A stretch of DNA of 64,000 bases from Zizania palustris. Lineage: Eukaryota > Streptophyta > Magnoliopsida > Poales > Poaceae. The notes beneath the pieces were generated by a model. The model was not told where the DNA came from. It worked only from the letters and a program-made list of their open reading frames with translations, and did not search any database. The position numbers and the translations under genes were made by a program. The stretch is taken from positions 26,383,034 through 26,447,033 of the forward strand of contig JAAALK010000082.1 of the NCBI GenBank assembly GCA_019279435.1. The letters run 5' to 3'. Of this stretch, positions 10,655 to 21,002 are shown piece after piece. Numbering within the stretch: position 1 is the stretch's first letter; each line of letters starts with the position of its first letter.

Positions 10655-13117
10655 ATGGATAGAGGCAGTAAAATTCCTCTGTTCGATGGGACAGATTTTG
10701 CATACTGGAAGGTGCGCATGGAGGCTTACTTGTTAAGCCAAGGAAATGCAATTTGGGAGATTGTGGACTCACAATACTCCATCCCTGATACCCGCACCAC
10801 TCAAACTGAAAAAGATCAGTATATTGCCAACTCGAAGGCAAGGAACATACTGTTCATTGGTTTGAGTCGGAGTGAGTTTGATAGGGTGCAGCACCTTAGG
10901 ACTGCTAGGGAGATTTGGACCACACTCACTGTCTTTCATGAGGGCTCTGCTCAGATTAAGGCCAGGCGCCAAAGCACCTACAACCAACAGTATCAGCTGT
11001 TTGTGCAGGCACCTGGTGAATCTGTAGATGCCATGTTTTCTCGCTTTGACGCGATAGTGAGTAACTTGCGATCCAACGGGACGCTTGCTTACAGTGATCA
11101 CGATAGGGCTATCAAGCTTCTCTATGCTCTTGACCGTAGCATATGGGAGGTGAAGATATCCAGCATTGAGGAGTCCACAGGCTATGACACTCTAACCTGT
11201 GATGAACTCTTTAGCAAGCTGAAGTCCACAGAGATTGCCAAGGCATCTCTTGCAGTGCACAGAAGCTCTTTGCCACATCCATTGGCATTGGTTTCTAGCA
11301 CTAGCCGTGGCACCACTGCAGAACCAAGCACATCAGGCACTTGTGTTCTAGCAGATGGTTTTGCTTTGTCCTCCCTGGTCTCCGTCACAAAGGAGCAGGT
11401 GGATACTCTAGCTGATGATGAGCTTGCTCTCATTGCCCCGAGGTTCACCCGCTTTCATCATGAAAGACGGGATCAGAGGAGAAGTGGTTTTAGTGGCTGC
11501 TATGAATGTGGCGACACCTCTCACATTAAGGCCAATTGCCCCAAGGTCAAAAAGAGAGATGAGAGTGACCGCCCCAAATTCCACAAAAAGGAGAGGAAGC
11601 CCTTTGTGAAGGGCAAGCGCAGCAAGATGGCTAAGAAAGTAGCCAAGGCCGCTTCCAGAGCTTTTGTTGCTGCTCTCAGCGACATCGACACATCCTCAAC
11701 TGAGGAGTCAAGCTCTGAGGAGGAGGAGTCCCCAAGGAAGGAGGACAAGAAGGACAAGAAGGGACGTGACTTCACCGGCCTTTGCTTCATGGCCGACAGC
11801 GATCACAGCGGCGATGAGCTTGACTCATCTGAGGTAAACCTATCATCTGACCAGCTTCTAATTAAATTAGATGAGCTGAATGAAGTTGTGCTAGGTCAGG
11901 ATAGATTGCTTGTGCAAGCCGCTAGAGAAAGAAAAGACCTTAGACTTAGGCTAGAATCTGTATCTACTGAATATGCCATGCTTAAGTCTAAATATGATGA
12001 TGCTGATTGTGAATCATGTTCTGTTGTCATGAGTGAGCTTGCTCAGTTGCGCTCTGTACATGCTCAAACTCTCTCTAAGCTTGAGACTGCACAGAAGCAG
12101 CTTTTGGAGGTGGATTCTAGACCTCATGAAATTATTGATTGCATGAACTGCTCTTTATTGCGCGATAGCATTAATTTACGTGATAAGCATGTTCATGATC
12201 TAGAGGCTAGATTGGAGAGGGCCGGTAGTTCTAAGGATGTGCAGCCTGTGTGTGACACATGCATTACCCTTAAGGACCAGCTAGGCACTGTTAGAGAGCG
12301 AGCTGAGAACCTCATGTCTGAAAATGAATACCTTCTTTCTGTGGTGAATAAATGCACTGAAGGGAAGGGTAGGATGGATTTGCTCTTGGCCAAGACCAAG
12401 TTGTGTGCTGACAGAGCCGGGGTAGCTCTAGGTTTGGGTTTTGAGAGGATAGCTTCAGACAGTAAGACCAAAACTGTTTTTACCTCTCCTACCACCCTAG
12501 AGAAAGAGAGAGCTCTGTTGGATACCCCATCAGCCAAAAAACCTACCCATCCACCAAAGAAAACCACTTCTTCTATCAAGAAAAATCCTCCCAAGAAAAC
12601 CACTCAGAAGAAACCCAAGGAGCCTGTGAGAGTTGCTCCTGTGACCCATGAGAGTGCCCCCAGGAGAGTGTTTCACTGTTCTTATTGTCAGCGGGCGGGT
12701 CATTTGATTGGTTTCTGTTTCCGTCGCATCAAGGATAAGCGACGTGCACAGGCGATGAGCTATCAGGACATGCATTACCCATCTTTAGGTATGCATGAGT
12801 CTGAGTATTACTCTCGTCCTGTTTTCGAGGCTCCTCGTGCTTCTCGGAGAGGTTTTGCTCCTCGAGGTGTTCACCGTGTTCCATATGGTGGTAGACCTCG
12901 GGCGAGTAGCTTTGTACCTCGTCAGAGTAGGAGACCTCGTCATGCTTTGCGTTCTTTGCATGTAGGTAGACCTCGCACTTTGCATCATGCTGATTTTCAT
13001 GTGCGTAGACCGTCTACTTTTACTGTGCCTACTACTCGTGTCACTCAGTGCTGGATGCCTCGTCATTATTTTACTCACCCCAGCACTGAGCGATCGAGGC
13101 ATTCTTATCATGTGTAG
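10655..13117 (+). CDS. Copia-2 Gag polyprotein (820 aa)
   Basis: Forms the cytoplasmic particle and packages element RNA. Starts at ATG 10655, 65 bp after the LTR. N-terminal copia gag domain (about residues 8-200, FDGTDFAYWKVRMEAYLLSQG), zinc knuckle C282-x2-C285-x4-H290-x4-C295, Lys-rich and Ser/Glu-rich stretch (300-380), long coiled coil (about 395-565) with three CxxC pairs (C452/455, C496/499, C533/536), Pro/Lys-rich linker (620-665), second zinc knuckle (C675, C678, H683, C688), and an Arg/His-rich tail. About twice the usual copia Gag length, which fits the SIRE lineage. It ends at TAG 13115-13117, in frame with pol. Intact, with no sign of decay. Confidence 0.95.
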   Translation: MDRGSKIPLFDGTDFAYWKVRMEAYLLSQGNAIWEIVDSQYSIPDTRTTQTEKDQYIANSKARNILFIGLSRSEFDRVQHLRTAREIWTTLTVFHEGSAQIKARRQSTYNQQYQLFVQAPGESVDAMFSRFDAIVSNLRSNGTLAYSDHDRAIKLLYALDRSIWEVKISSIEESTGYDTLTCDELFSKLKSTEIAKASLAVHRSSLPHPLALVSSTSRGTTAEPSTSGTCVLADGFALSSLVSVTKEQVDTLADDELALIAPRFTRFHHERRDQRRSGFSGCYECGDTSHIKANCPKVKKRDESDRPKFHKKERKPFVKGKRSKMAKKVAKAASRAFVAALSDIDTSSTEESSSEEEESPRKEDKKDKKGRDFTGLCFMADSDHSGDELDSSEVNLSSDQLLIKLDELNEVVLGQDRLLVQAARERKDLRLRLESVSTEYAMLKSKYDDADCESCSVVMSELAQLRSVHAQTLSKLETAQKQLLEVDSRPHEIIDCMNCSLLRDSINLRDKHVHDLEARLERAGSSKDVQPVCDTCITLKDQLGTVRERAENLMSENEYLLSVVNKCTEGKGRMDLLLAKTKLCADRAGVALGLGFERIASDSKTKTVFTSPTTLEKERALLDTPSAKKPTHPPKKTTSSIKKNPPKKTTQKKPKEPVRVAPVTHESAPRRVFHCSYCQRAGHLIGFCFRRIKDKRRAQAMSYQDMHYPSLGMHESEYYSRPVFEAPRASRRGFAPRGVHRVPYGGRPRASSFVPRQSRRPRHALRSLHVGRPRTLHHADFHVRRPSTFTVPTTRVTQCWMPRHYFTHPSTERSRHSYHV

Positions 13118-16100
13118 GCGACAGGTCGAGGCTTGGAGGGCACGTGGATCATGGACTCCGGTTGTTCGCGCCACATGACCGGAGATGCAGCTTGGTTCTC
13201 CAGCCTCACAACAACCAAGCAAAGGGAACATATCACCTTCGGAAACAATCGAAGGAGTAGAGTGAAAGGTAAAGGTGTGGTAAGAATTAACTCGAATTTC
13301 ACTCTCAAAGATGTTGCTTTGGTTGAGAACCTGGGATACAATTTGCTGTCTGTATCTCAGTTGCTTGATGAGGGCTTCGAAGTGCGATTTCATCGCGATA
13401 CTTCGCAAGTGCTCAATTCTGATGGCGTTGTTGTGTGTAAGATCTTTAGGGTTGGGAGAGTTTTTGGAGCTGATTTTTCAGAGTCGTCTGGTTCTTCTCA
13501 TTGTCTTGTTGCACATTCGACTTCTGAGCTTTGGAAATGGCATAGGAGACTAGGGCATATGAGCTTTGAGTTGCTCGCTCGTCTGAGCGCCCTAGGTTTG
13601 ATCCGAGGATTGCCCAAGCTCAAGTTTGAGAAGAATTTAGTTTGCGCTCCTTGTCGACATGGAAAAATGATTGCCGCTTCGCATTCGCCAGTCACCACAG
13701 TGATGACTGAACAGCCCGGAGAACTTCTCCATATGGACACTGTAGGTCCTTCTCGGGTTAGTTCTTTAGGCGGCAAGTGGTATGTACTTGTTATTGTCGA
13801 TGATTTCTCTCGCTACTCTTGGGTCTTCTTTCTTGCCAGCAAGGATGAAGTGTTTTCACACTTTCGGAGCTTGGCTTTGAGACTTTTTTCTGAACTCCCT
13901 GGTGCATTAAAATTCATTCGAAGTGATAATGGCACCGAGTTCAAAAACAGTCTCTTTGTTGACTTTTGCATGGATCATGGCATAGAACATCAATTCTCTG
14001 CTCCGCGGGTTCCTCAACAGAATGGTGTTGTTGAGAGGAAAAACCGCACTTTGGTTGAGATGGCTAGGACGATGCTTGATGAGCATAGGACTCCTAGAAA
14101 ATTCTGGGCTGAGGCCATGAACACTGCATGTTACATCTCAAACCGAATTTTCTTGCGCTCAATTTTAAACTTGACATCTTATGAGCTGCGTTTTGGGAGA
14201 CAGCCCAAGGTTACTCATCTTCGAGTTTTTGGCTGTCGCTGCTTTATCCTAAAACGTGGTAACTTGGATAAATTTGAGTCGCGATCTTCTGACGGGATCT
14301 TTTTGGGTTATACTACTCATGGTCATTCTTATCGTGTTTATAACTTGGAAACTAACACTGTCATCGAGTCATGTGATGTGACTTTTGATGAATCAACCCC
14401 CTCTGTTAGTTCTGCTTTTGAACAGGCAAATGAACACGACATGGAACAGACCTTATTCGAAGACGAAGATCCCGGAGAATTCGAGGATGATCCCCTACTA
14501 CCCTCGACATCGACCCTCGAAGCTGACCCCGCTTCTACTACTTCGGCACGAGGTCCAGAAGCGACTACCTCAACATCGATCATCTTGGACCACTCCAACG
14601 CACAAGTTGAGGGGGAGACTGCATCCCGCCGCGAGGCTCCACATCATGTCCAAAGGATGCACCCTCCCGAGCAGATCATTGGTGAGCTTGATCAAAGGGT
14701 AACTCGTTCTCATGCCCATTTCACTAATGCTGCTTTTGTTGCTTCTTTCGAGCCCTTAGATGTTAGTCATGCACTTTCTGATTCTAGTTGGATCAATGCC
14801 ATGCATGAAGAGCTTGAGAATTTTGAAAGAAATCAAGTCTGGACTTTAGTTGATCCTCCACCAAATGTTCATTTCATTGGAACAAAATGGATTTTCAAAA
14901 ATAAACAAGGGGAGGATGGAACAATTGTTAGAAATAAGGCTAGACTTGTAGCTCAGGGCTTTTCTCAACTAGAAGGAATTGATTTTACTGAAACTTTTGC
15001 ACCTGTTGCTCGCCTTGAGGCCATTAGGATTTTGCTTGCCTTTGCGACATCCCGGGGATTCAAACTCTATCAAATGGATGTCAAAAGTGCTTTTCTTAAT
15101 GGCTTCATAGGTGAAGATGTTTATGTAAAACAACCCCCTGGTTTTGAAAACCCCAAGTACCCACATAAAGTCCTTAAACTTCATAAGGCTCTTTATGGAC
15201 TCAAGCAGGCCCCTCGGGCGTGGTATGATAGACTTAAGTCTTTTCTGCTTGAGCGAGGGTATTTGATGGGCTCTGTTGATAAAACTTTGTTTACTCTCAA
15301 GCATGGCAAAGATTTCCTCCTAGTGCAGATTTATGTGGATGATATCATCTTTGGTGGCTCTTCTCATGCTTTAGTTGCCGAGTTTGCAGATACCATGAGC
15401 AGGGAATTTGAAATGTCGATGATGGGTGAACTCACCTTTTTCCTTGGTTTGCAAATCAAGCAAAGCAAACAAGGTACTTTTGTCCACCAGACGAAGTACA
15501 CCAAGGACCTGCTCAAGAAGTTTGACATGTCCGATGCGAAGCCCCTCGCCACTCCAATGGCTACATCTGTAGCATTGGACCCTGACGAAGATGGAGAAGT
15601 CGTAGATCAGAAGGAGTTCCGGAGCATGATCGGCTCCCTCCTCTACTTGACTGCCACGAGGCCGGACATACACTTCGCAGTATGTCTGTGCGCTCGTTTT
15701 CAGGCTTCGCCACGAGCTTCGCACCGCCAAGCGGTAAAGCGCATCCTAAGGTATCTCAAACACACCCTTGAGTTTGGCATATGGTATTCATCGTCTTCAT
15801 CTTTATGTCTTAGAGGTTATTCAGATGCGGATTTTGCTGGGTGTAGAATTGATAGGAAGAGTACCTCTGGTACTTGTCATTTTTTGGGTACGTCTCTGGT
15901 TTGCTGGTCTTCCCGCAAACAGTCTAGTGTTGCACAATCGACGGCTGAGGCCGAATATGTTGCTGCAGCTAGCTGTTGTTCTCAGATTTTGTGGATGGTT
16001 TCCACTTTGCGGGATTTCGGGTTAGATTATAAGAGTGTTCCACTTTTCTGTGATAACACTAGTGCTATTTGTATTGCAAACAACCCGGTTCAGCATTCCA

Positions 16101-16285
16101 GAACCAAACACATTGATGTACGGTATCATTTTCTCAGAGATCTCAATGAGAAGGGTGATATTGAACTTCAATATGTTGATACCCAACACCATCTTGCCGA
16201 CATTTTTACAAAACCCCTCGATGCTTCTCGATTTGCTTACTTGCGTGGGGAACTTGGCATTTGTCACCCTTACGGCATTTTGTGA
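13118..16285 (+). CDS. Copia-2 Pol polyprotein (protease, integrase, RT, RNase H)
   Basis: Same frame as gag, directly after its TAG. It has no convincing start of its own; the first in-frame ATG is the Met inside the protease motif, so translation probably needs readthrough or another route. Numbering from the codon at 13133: protease D8-S-G; pre-integrase zinc H137, H142, C171, C174; integrase catalytic D202, D265, E301 (exactly 35 residues between D265 and E301); Thr/Ser-rich linker 415-500; RT with Y734-V-D-D737; RNase H with D898, E941 and D974; DIFTKPL near 1023. All catalytic residues are present and the frame is open to TGA 16283-16285. This is the most complete pol in the window and a possible helper for pol-less relatives such as Copia-3. 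Confidence 0.96.
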   Translation, partial: ATGRGLEGTWIMDSGCSRHMTGDAAWFSSLTTTKQREHITFGNNRRSRVKGKGVVRINSNFTLKDVALVENLGYNLLSVSQLLDEGFEVRFHRDTSQVLNSDGVVVCKIFRVGRVFGADFSESSGSSHCLVAHSTSELWKWHRRLGHMSFELLARLSALGLIRGLPKLKFEKNLVCAPCRHGKMIAASHSPVTTVMTEQPGELLHMDTVGPSRVSSLGGKWYVLVIVDDFSRYSWVFFLASKDEVFSHFRSLALRLFSELPGALKFIRSDNGTEFKNSLFVDFCMDHGIEHQFSAPRVPQQNGVVERKNRTLVEMARTMLDEHRTPRKFWAEAMNTACYISNRIFLRSILNLTSYELRFGRQPKVTHLRVFGCRCFILKRGNLDKFESRSSDGIFLGYTTHGHSYRVYNLETNTVIESCDVTFDESTPSVSSAFEQANEHDMEQTLFEDEDPGEFEDDPLLPSTSTLEADPASTTSARGPEATTSTSIILDHSNAQVEGETASRREAPHHVQRMHPPEQIIGELDQRVTRSHAHFTNAAFVASFEPLDVSHALSDSSWINAMHEELENFERNQVWTLVDPPPNVHFIGTKWIFKNKQGEDGTIVRNKARLVAQGFSQLEGIDFTETFAPVARLEAIRILLAFATSRGFKLYQMDVKSAFLNGFIGEDVYVKQPPGFENPKYPHKVLKLHKALYGLKQAPRAWYDRLKSFLLERGYLMGSVDKTLFTLKHGKDFLLVQIYVDDIIFGGSSHALVAEFADTMSREFEMSMMGELTFFLGLQIKQSKQGTFVHQTKYTKDLLKKFDMSDAKPLATPMATSVALDPDEDGEVVDQKEFRSMIGSLLYLTATRPDIHFAVCLCARFQASPRASHRQAVKRILRYLKHTLEFGIWYSSSSSLCLRGYSDADFAGCRIDRKSTSGTCHFLGTSLVCWSSRKQSSVAQSTAEAEYVAAASCCSQILWMVSTLRDFGLDYKSVPLFCDNTSAICIANNPVQHSRTKHIDVRYHFLRDLNEKGDIELQYVDTQHHLADIFTKPLDASRFAYLRGELGICHPYGIL

Positions 16286-17414
16286 GGGGGAGCTGATTTT
16301 AATTGTCTTGCATATGCTCATTATGTGTGGAGTTGCACTTACATCTTTTGCTATTATATGCCTGCTTTTAATTCAAAGAAATCATGACAGCTCAGCTCTA
16401 TGAAATATGTCTGGAACATTGATTGTGCATGATGTTTTCTTTTCTAAAATCAAATCTTGCTCACTGCTCAATCGTGTATCTAGCTTGTTTAGGCTGGACT
16501 GCTTATAGCTATCTTTTATCTACTTGACAGCAAGACACTGTTCTTTGGATGCTAAAAGTTGCAACTTGAAAAATTGTGTTCTTTGTTCATGGATATTCAT
16601 CAAAATGTTTCATTCATCTGAATCAAACTCAAAAATCCATGATTTGCCTGGTTTAAATGAAAAGATCCAGGAGGGTTTGTTTGTCGCACTACTCTATTCT
16701 AGACTGCTTACCATTGCACTTTGGTTTGAACTGGGATAGTGTAGTGTATGCCAAAATCACCGCCTTAAGCTTCAGATGGCTTTCATGCCTAGGCTTGGCT
16801 TGATTGGAAAGTATAAGGTGGACAAACAAATAACCCCTGGCATTAAGAAAAGAACAACAAATTTAATTGCTCATCAAGTTTGCTTTCAAAGCTCCTTTTT
16901 GAACAAGACTTGTCTGTCTAGGGTAGAAATTGTTAGCTTTGCGCAGTCCTTGCCTTCACATGTCTAGCTGCTTTGACTTAGTGGTGATGCTTTTATCTTA
17001 AAATGACAAAATCACATGCCATCATCTTGTTTCACAGATTGTTAAATTGAGCTGAGCACATGATCATTAGTTTTAATGTTGGCATATTTTTGCATTATAT
17101 GTCTTTGCAATTCTATTCATTCCGAAGCTTTGCATCTCTTGATTGCTCCTTGATGCTTGCATTGCCGCAAGAAGGCATAATTTTTAAATGGGGGAGAGTT
17201 TTTGACATAAAGGGGGAGAATAATTTGCTCAACTCAGGGGGAGTTCTTTTCAAGGGGAGATTTGCCGAAGGGGCTTTTACTCTTTTACAAAGGGGGAGAA
17301 AAATTCTTTTATCAAGTGACATGCTTTGGCTCTTTTCTGAGTTTTTTATGGTCACTTGTGTGCTGAAAATTTTTCCATTTTCTTAGTTTGGATTTGGTTG
17401 TCAATGCACTCATC
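16286..17414 (+). other. Copia-2 post-pol noncoding region
   Basis: About 1.1 kb with no ORF longer than about 120 codons and no envelope-like features. It contains a block (16731-16843) conserved in Copia-1 and Copia-3, and a run of purine tracts of the GGGGGAG type at 17190-17198, 17211-17220, 17236-17243, 17252-17260 and 17289-17300, ahead of the real tract. Confidence 0.8.
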
Positions 17415-17424
17415 AAGGGGGAGA
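17415..17424 (+). other. Copia-2 polypurine tract
   Basis: AAGGGGGAGA, separated from the 3' LTR only by a T at 17425. It is the likely plus-strand primer. Same position and sequence as in Copia-1 and Copia-3. Confidence 0.9.
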
Positions 17425-17425
17425 T

Positions 17426-19406
17426 TGAGAAACCAAGGGTGGTTTCGGTGTATGTGATGAGTGATTGACAGGATTATTTACCCTCTGTTCGAAGGGTACC
17501 TCCGGAGGGGCTTCGGAGGTGGTACCTCCGAAGGGTGTTCGGAGGTGTGTCACCGGAGTGTGTTCGGTGTTTGCTTGCTGCAGCTGTGCAGCGGAGTGTA
17601 CCTGTCGGAGGGGTCCGACAGTACGCGATGACTGGGTTCGTACCGAAGGCTTCGGTACTTCGGGCGGTACACCGGAGTGTGTGCCGGAGGTTGCTAACCC
17701 GGAGAGGTCTCCGGAGTACTGGATACACTTGTTTGCTTGTCGGTGGTGCGCAGGGACTTCGGAGGCGACGGACAGGGTTCGAGCCAGGTGAACCTGGGTC
17801 AAGCGGGTGGCTTGATGCCAGGGGAGCGGGGAGCTCCGTCACGGTGGCTGCGAAGGTGGTCTGGGTCGGTCCTCGGGTCGAGGCGTGCCAGGTGAAGGCA
17901 GAGAGTGCGGAGCGTGGCTCCGGCTGAAGGTACTCCGAGACAAAAGTCCTCGGAGGTGAGGCACTTCGAAGGTACTCCGAATGGAGTGACTTCGGAGTTG
18001 GTGGACCAAGTCCTCTGCGGAGGCAAGGAGTTCGAAGTGTGCTCCGGAGGGAGACACTCGAAGGTACCCGACGAAGGTCTCAGAAGTCGAGGTGCATCGA
18101 AGGCATGGTCCGGGTGAGGCTCGTCGTGGAGTGTGCTCGGGGAGAGGCACTGCGACGAAGTGCTCATGGAATGCTTCATGCGGAGGCCTTGGACGAAGGA
18201 GGGACTTCGAAGGGTGGTACTCCGAAGGTGGGGCTTCGGAGTGAGGATGACTTGTGGTGCTTCGGCCATGCATGGCTTCGGTACACGGACGGACGGTGTT
18301 CGAGCTCGGAGTAGCTGCGAAGCCGTGGTGATCCACTCCGGAGGTGGTGGTGCGAAGGCCCAAGGGCTTTGACGGCTTCGGCTCAAAACCGTCACTGTAT
18401 CGAAGGAGTTCTTCGGCAGAGCGAAGGCCATCAGGCTGCAGGCTTCTCGCCGAAGCTACCGCACCCTCCGGTGCGAAGGGAGGTTCCAGAAGTCAACACT
18501 GTAAAGGCTGACACTGTCTGTTCTGAAAAAGGCTGACACTGTCCCCTCTGCAGTTGACAGAGAAGCCTCCAAAATAAAGGTGGACTACCTTTTGTACCCC
18601 TTAGTTCTGTAGAGACAAAATGGATGTAAACCCTAGGGGTAAAGTAGTCACTTCCTTAGGATGAAGCCGTGGGCTATAAATATGGGGGCTCGGTAGGTAA
18701 CATTTAACACTTTGAGCATTTACTATTGAGCTCCTGTACACAGACCTCGCTGGTTTTTCATCCAGAGTTCAATATATTTTTGTGTTCCTTGTTCAAGCGG
18801 CGAAGCCCTGCTTCTGTGTGCTTTTGCTTGAACTCGCGTTGCATACCTCACTAGTTTTAGTTCACCGAAGCCTGTCCTGGCGAAGGGTGTTTTTCTCGCG
18901 AAGTGTGCTTTTCAGTGTGCTGTCGCTCTGTGTAACACGAGGCAAGACCTCGCTGCTTACTAGCGAAGCCCTGTTCTTTTCCCGTAGTGCTTCCTGTGTC
19001 GAAGCCCTTAGCGTAGTCCGTTTTGTGTGCGTGTAGACCTTCGCGTACGAAGCCCAGCACCAGTTGCTGTCGCTAAGTACTTGGTCGAAGTCCACAGAGG
19101 GGTGTCCACTCGTGCGAAGGGTGAAGTGCGAAGCCTGCTCAAAGCACCTCGTGTGTGGAGCCTGCACTGACTTTGCAGAGTAGATTTTCGAGGGTTGTTT
19201 GTGAAGCGAAGTCTTCTTGGCTTCGAACTTTTGCTCCTGCGAAGCCTGTGTTCGGAGCTGTCGAAGTACCTCCGAACCAGACCTTCGAAGGTTGTGTTCG
19301 AAGCCTGTTCCGCAGAAGACAGAACAGACCCGAAGGCTATGTTTTTAGCCCGAATTTTTAAAAGCTCCCATTCACCCCCCCTCTGGTCGCCGTTTCCGGT
19401 CCAACA
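17426..19406 (+). repeat. Copia-2 3' LTR
   Basis: 1981 bp, collinear with the 5' LTR at a constant offset of 8816. TATA box at 18674-18683. It could drive transcription out into Copia-1 sequence to the right. Confidence 0.97.
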
Positions 19407-19411
19407 CTTTC

Positions 19412-20937
19412 TATGTACCTAGACTTCAGAGTCGACAGGTCACACAGAAGCACCTCACACTTCGGGCACTCACTGCTATCACCCAAGCAAGGGGAAGAAG
19501 ACAGACTCTCAATTCTGCCGTTGGCCACAGCAAGCTCACTCTCTAACTCATCTATCCTCTTCTTAGCCCCCCTAAGCAGTTTTTCCCGATATTTCAACTC
19601 CTGACGATTGCTCTCAAGTAAATCAACGATTTCGCGCTCATAGGATGATACCTTTTTGTTGTCGTCGTCGTCGGAGTCGTCGGAGGAGCTCTTTTCTTCC
19701 TTATCCCCAAGAGCCATTGAACAGAGGCTCTTGCGGGATCTTCGGCGCTGGTGTGAGCGGCTCTTCGGCTTGTCTCCGAAGGCCATGAAGCAGAGACCCG
19801 CCGGATCGTCCTTGTCCTTCCCCTTCTTGATGGCGATCTCCTCATCGCTTGAGCTCGATGAAGAGGACGAAGACGTGGACCGCTTGGAGTAGCTCTTCTC
19901 CATCTCGGCGAAGAAGGCCTTGTCGCGCTTCTTGTTCTCTCGCCGGTAATCCTTCAGGGCCTTCTTGAAGAATCTGGTCTTCAGCTTGCCCTTGTTGAAG
20001 GATGAGCTCTCGTGCTTGCTGGAGTCATGGAAGCCACCACCGGTGCCCTTCTTGTGACCATTGCGCTTGGGCAGTCGGCGATGAAGTGTCCTGGATCACC
20101 ACACTCAAAGCATCCGGATATTGTGCCGTGTCTTTTGAACATTTTCTTGTCATAGACACGACGCATCCAGTTGTTAAAGAGACACAAATCATCATCTCCC
20201 AACAACTCAAGCTGGTCCTCAGTGATAGACATCAAAGAGAACCCAGCACAGCTCACAGAAGAAGGATCAACAGAAGGTCTAGCAAGGGCCAGAGATTTTG
20301 ATCTAGAACCAGTGAGATTTGATCTCAGCTGGAGATCAACCTCAGTAGCCTTCAGCTTGCTAAACAACTCAGAAATGGTCAAGGTATCATAAGAAGTACT
20401 CTCAATGATAGAAGATACCTTGATCTCCCAGATCTTTGGGTCCAAGGTATGGAGAACCTTGAGCGCCTGCTCATGATCTGAGACTAACTGAGCACTCTCA
20501 GCCTTGTTGTCCCGAAGCTTGTTTATGATCGACTGAAAACGACCAAACAAAGCCTCAACAGATTCACCCGGCTTCTGTGTGAAATTTTCGTATTCACGCC
20601 GGTAGGTCTGATAGAGCCAAGCCTTGACCTATGCTGTTCCCTCATGGTGTGCCTTGAGGGTAGCCCAGATCTCTCTCACAGTGGAGAGATGGCTCACACG
20701 CTCAAACTCAGTGGGACCTAAACCAGAGAAAAGAATGTTCACAGCCTTACTGTTGCTCAGATGCTGAGCAATGATACCAGCAGTACCATGCTCAGCTACT
20801 GGCAATATGACAAACGTGGTGTGAACGCAAATGTCCCAAATGTCCGAACCTTGGCTCATGAGATAGGCTCGCATGCGAGTCTTCCAATAGTTATAGCCAT
20901 AGGCTTACAAGGACGCGACCTTGCCAGGAGACATCAT
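19412..20937 (-). pseudogene. Copia-1 gag, 5' half
   Basis: The N-terminal half of Gag runs leftwards from an ATG pair at 20937. There is an in-frame TAA at 20905-20907, codon 11, just before AYGYNYWK. Downstream are the copia gag domain (RAYLMSQGSDIWD, HEGTA then a TAG, KPGESVEALFGRF, IWEIKVSSI), a zinc knuckle CFECGDPGHFIADC near 20090, and a Ser/Asp-rich acidic stretch and coiled coil up to the insertion site at 19411. A CPKC pair lies near the junction. Position and motifs match Copia-2 Gag residue by residue in layout. The stops show this gene was dead or dying independently of the insertion. Confidence 0.88.
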
Positions 20938-20988
20938 GATCACTACTGGGGTTTAGAACCGGTTAAGGTATGGAAAAACCCTAACCTC

Positions 20989-21000
20989 GCTCTGATACCA
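20989..21000 (-). other. Copia-1 primer binding site
   Basis: TGGTATCAGAGC on the minus strand, two bases inside the 5' LTR. It is complementary to the 3' end of initiator methionine tRNA, the usual copia primer. Confidence 0.9.
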
Positions 21001-21002
21001 CT

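Larger units (their letters stand above)
8610..19406 (+). mobile_element. Copia-2: full-length, young SIRE/Maximus-like copia retrotransposon
   Basis: 10,797 bp with LTRs of exactly 1981 bp at 8610-10590 and 17426-19406, bounded by CTTTC at 8605-8609 and 19407-19411. I count about ten substitutions and no length change between the LTRs, roughly 0.5 percent. With the commonly used grass rate of 1.3e-8 per site per year this is about 0.2 million years. Primer site, gag, pol and polypurine tract are all in place and both genes are open. It lies inside the gag of Copia-1, opposite strand. It has the features of a possibly active autonomous element; expression or movement is not shown by sequence. 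Confidence 0.97.

Noticed and set aside
16286..17425. Possible envelope-like gene after Copia-2 pol
   Set aside because: Open stretches stay at or below about 120 codons, with no signal peptide, membrane anchor or conserved frame against Copia-1 or Copia-3.
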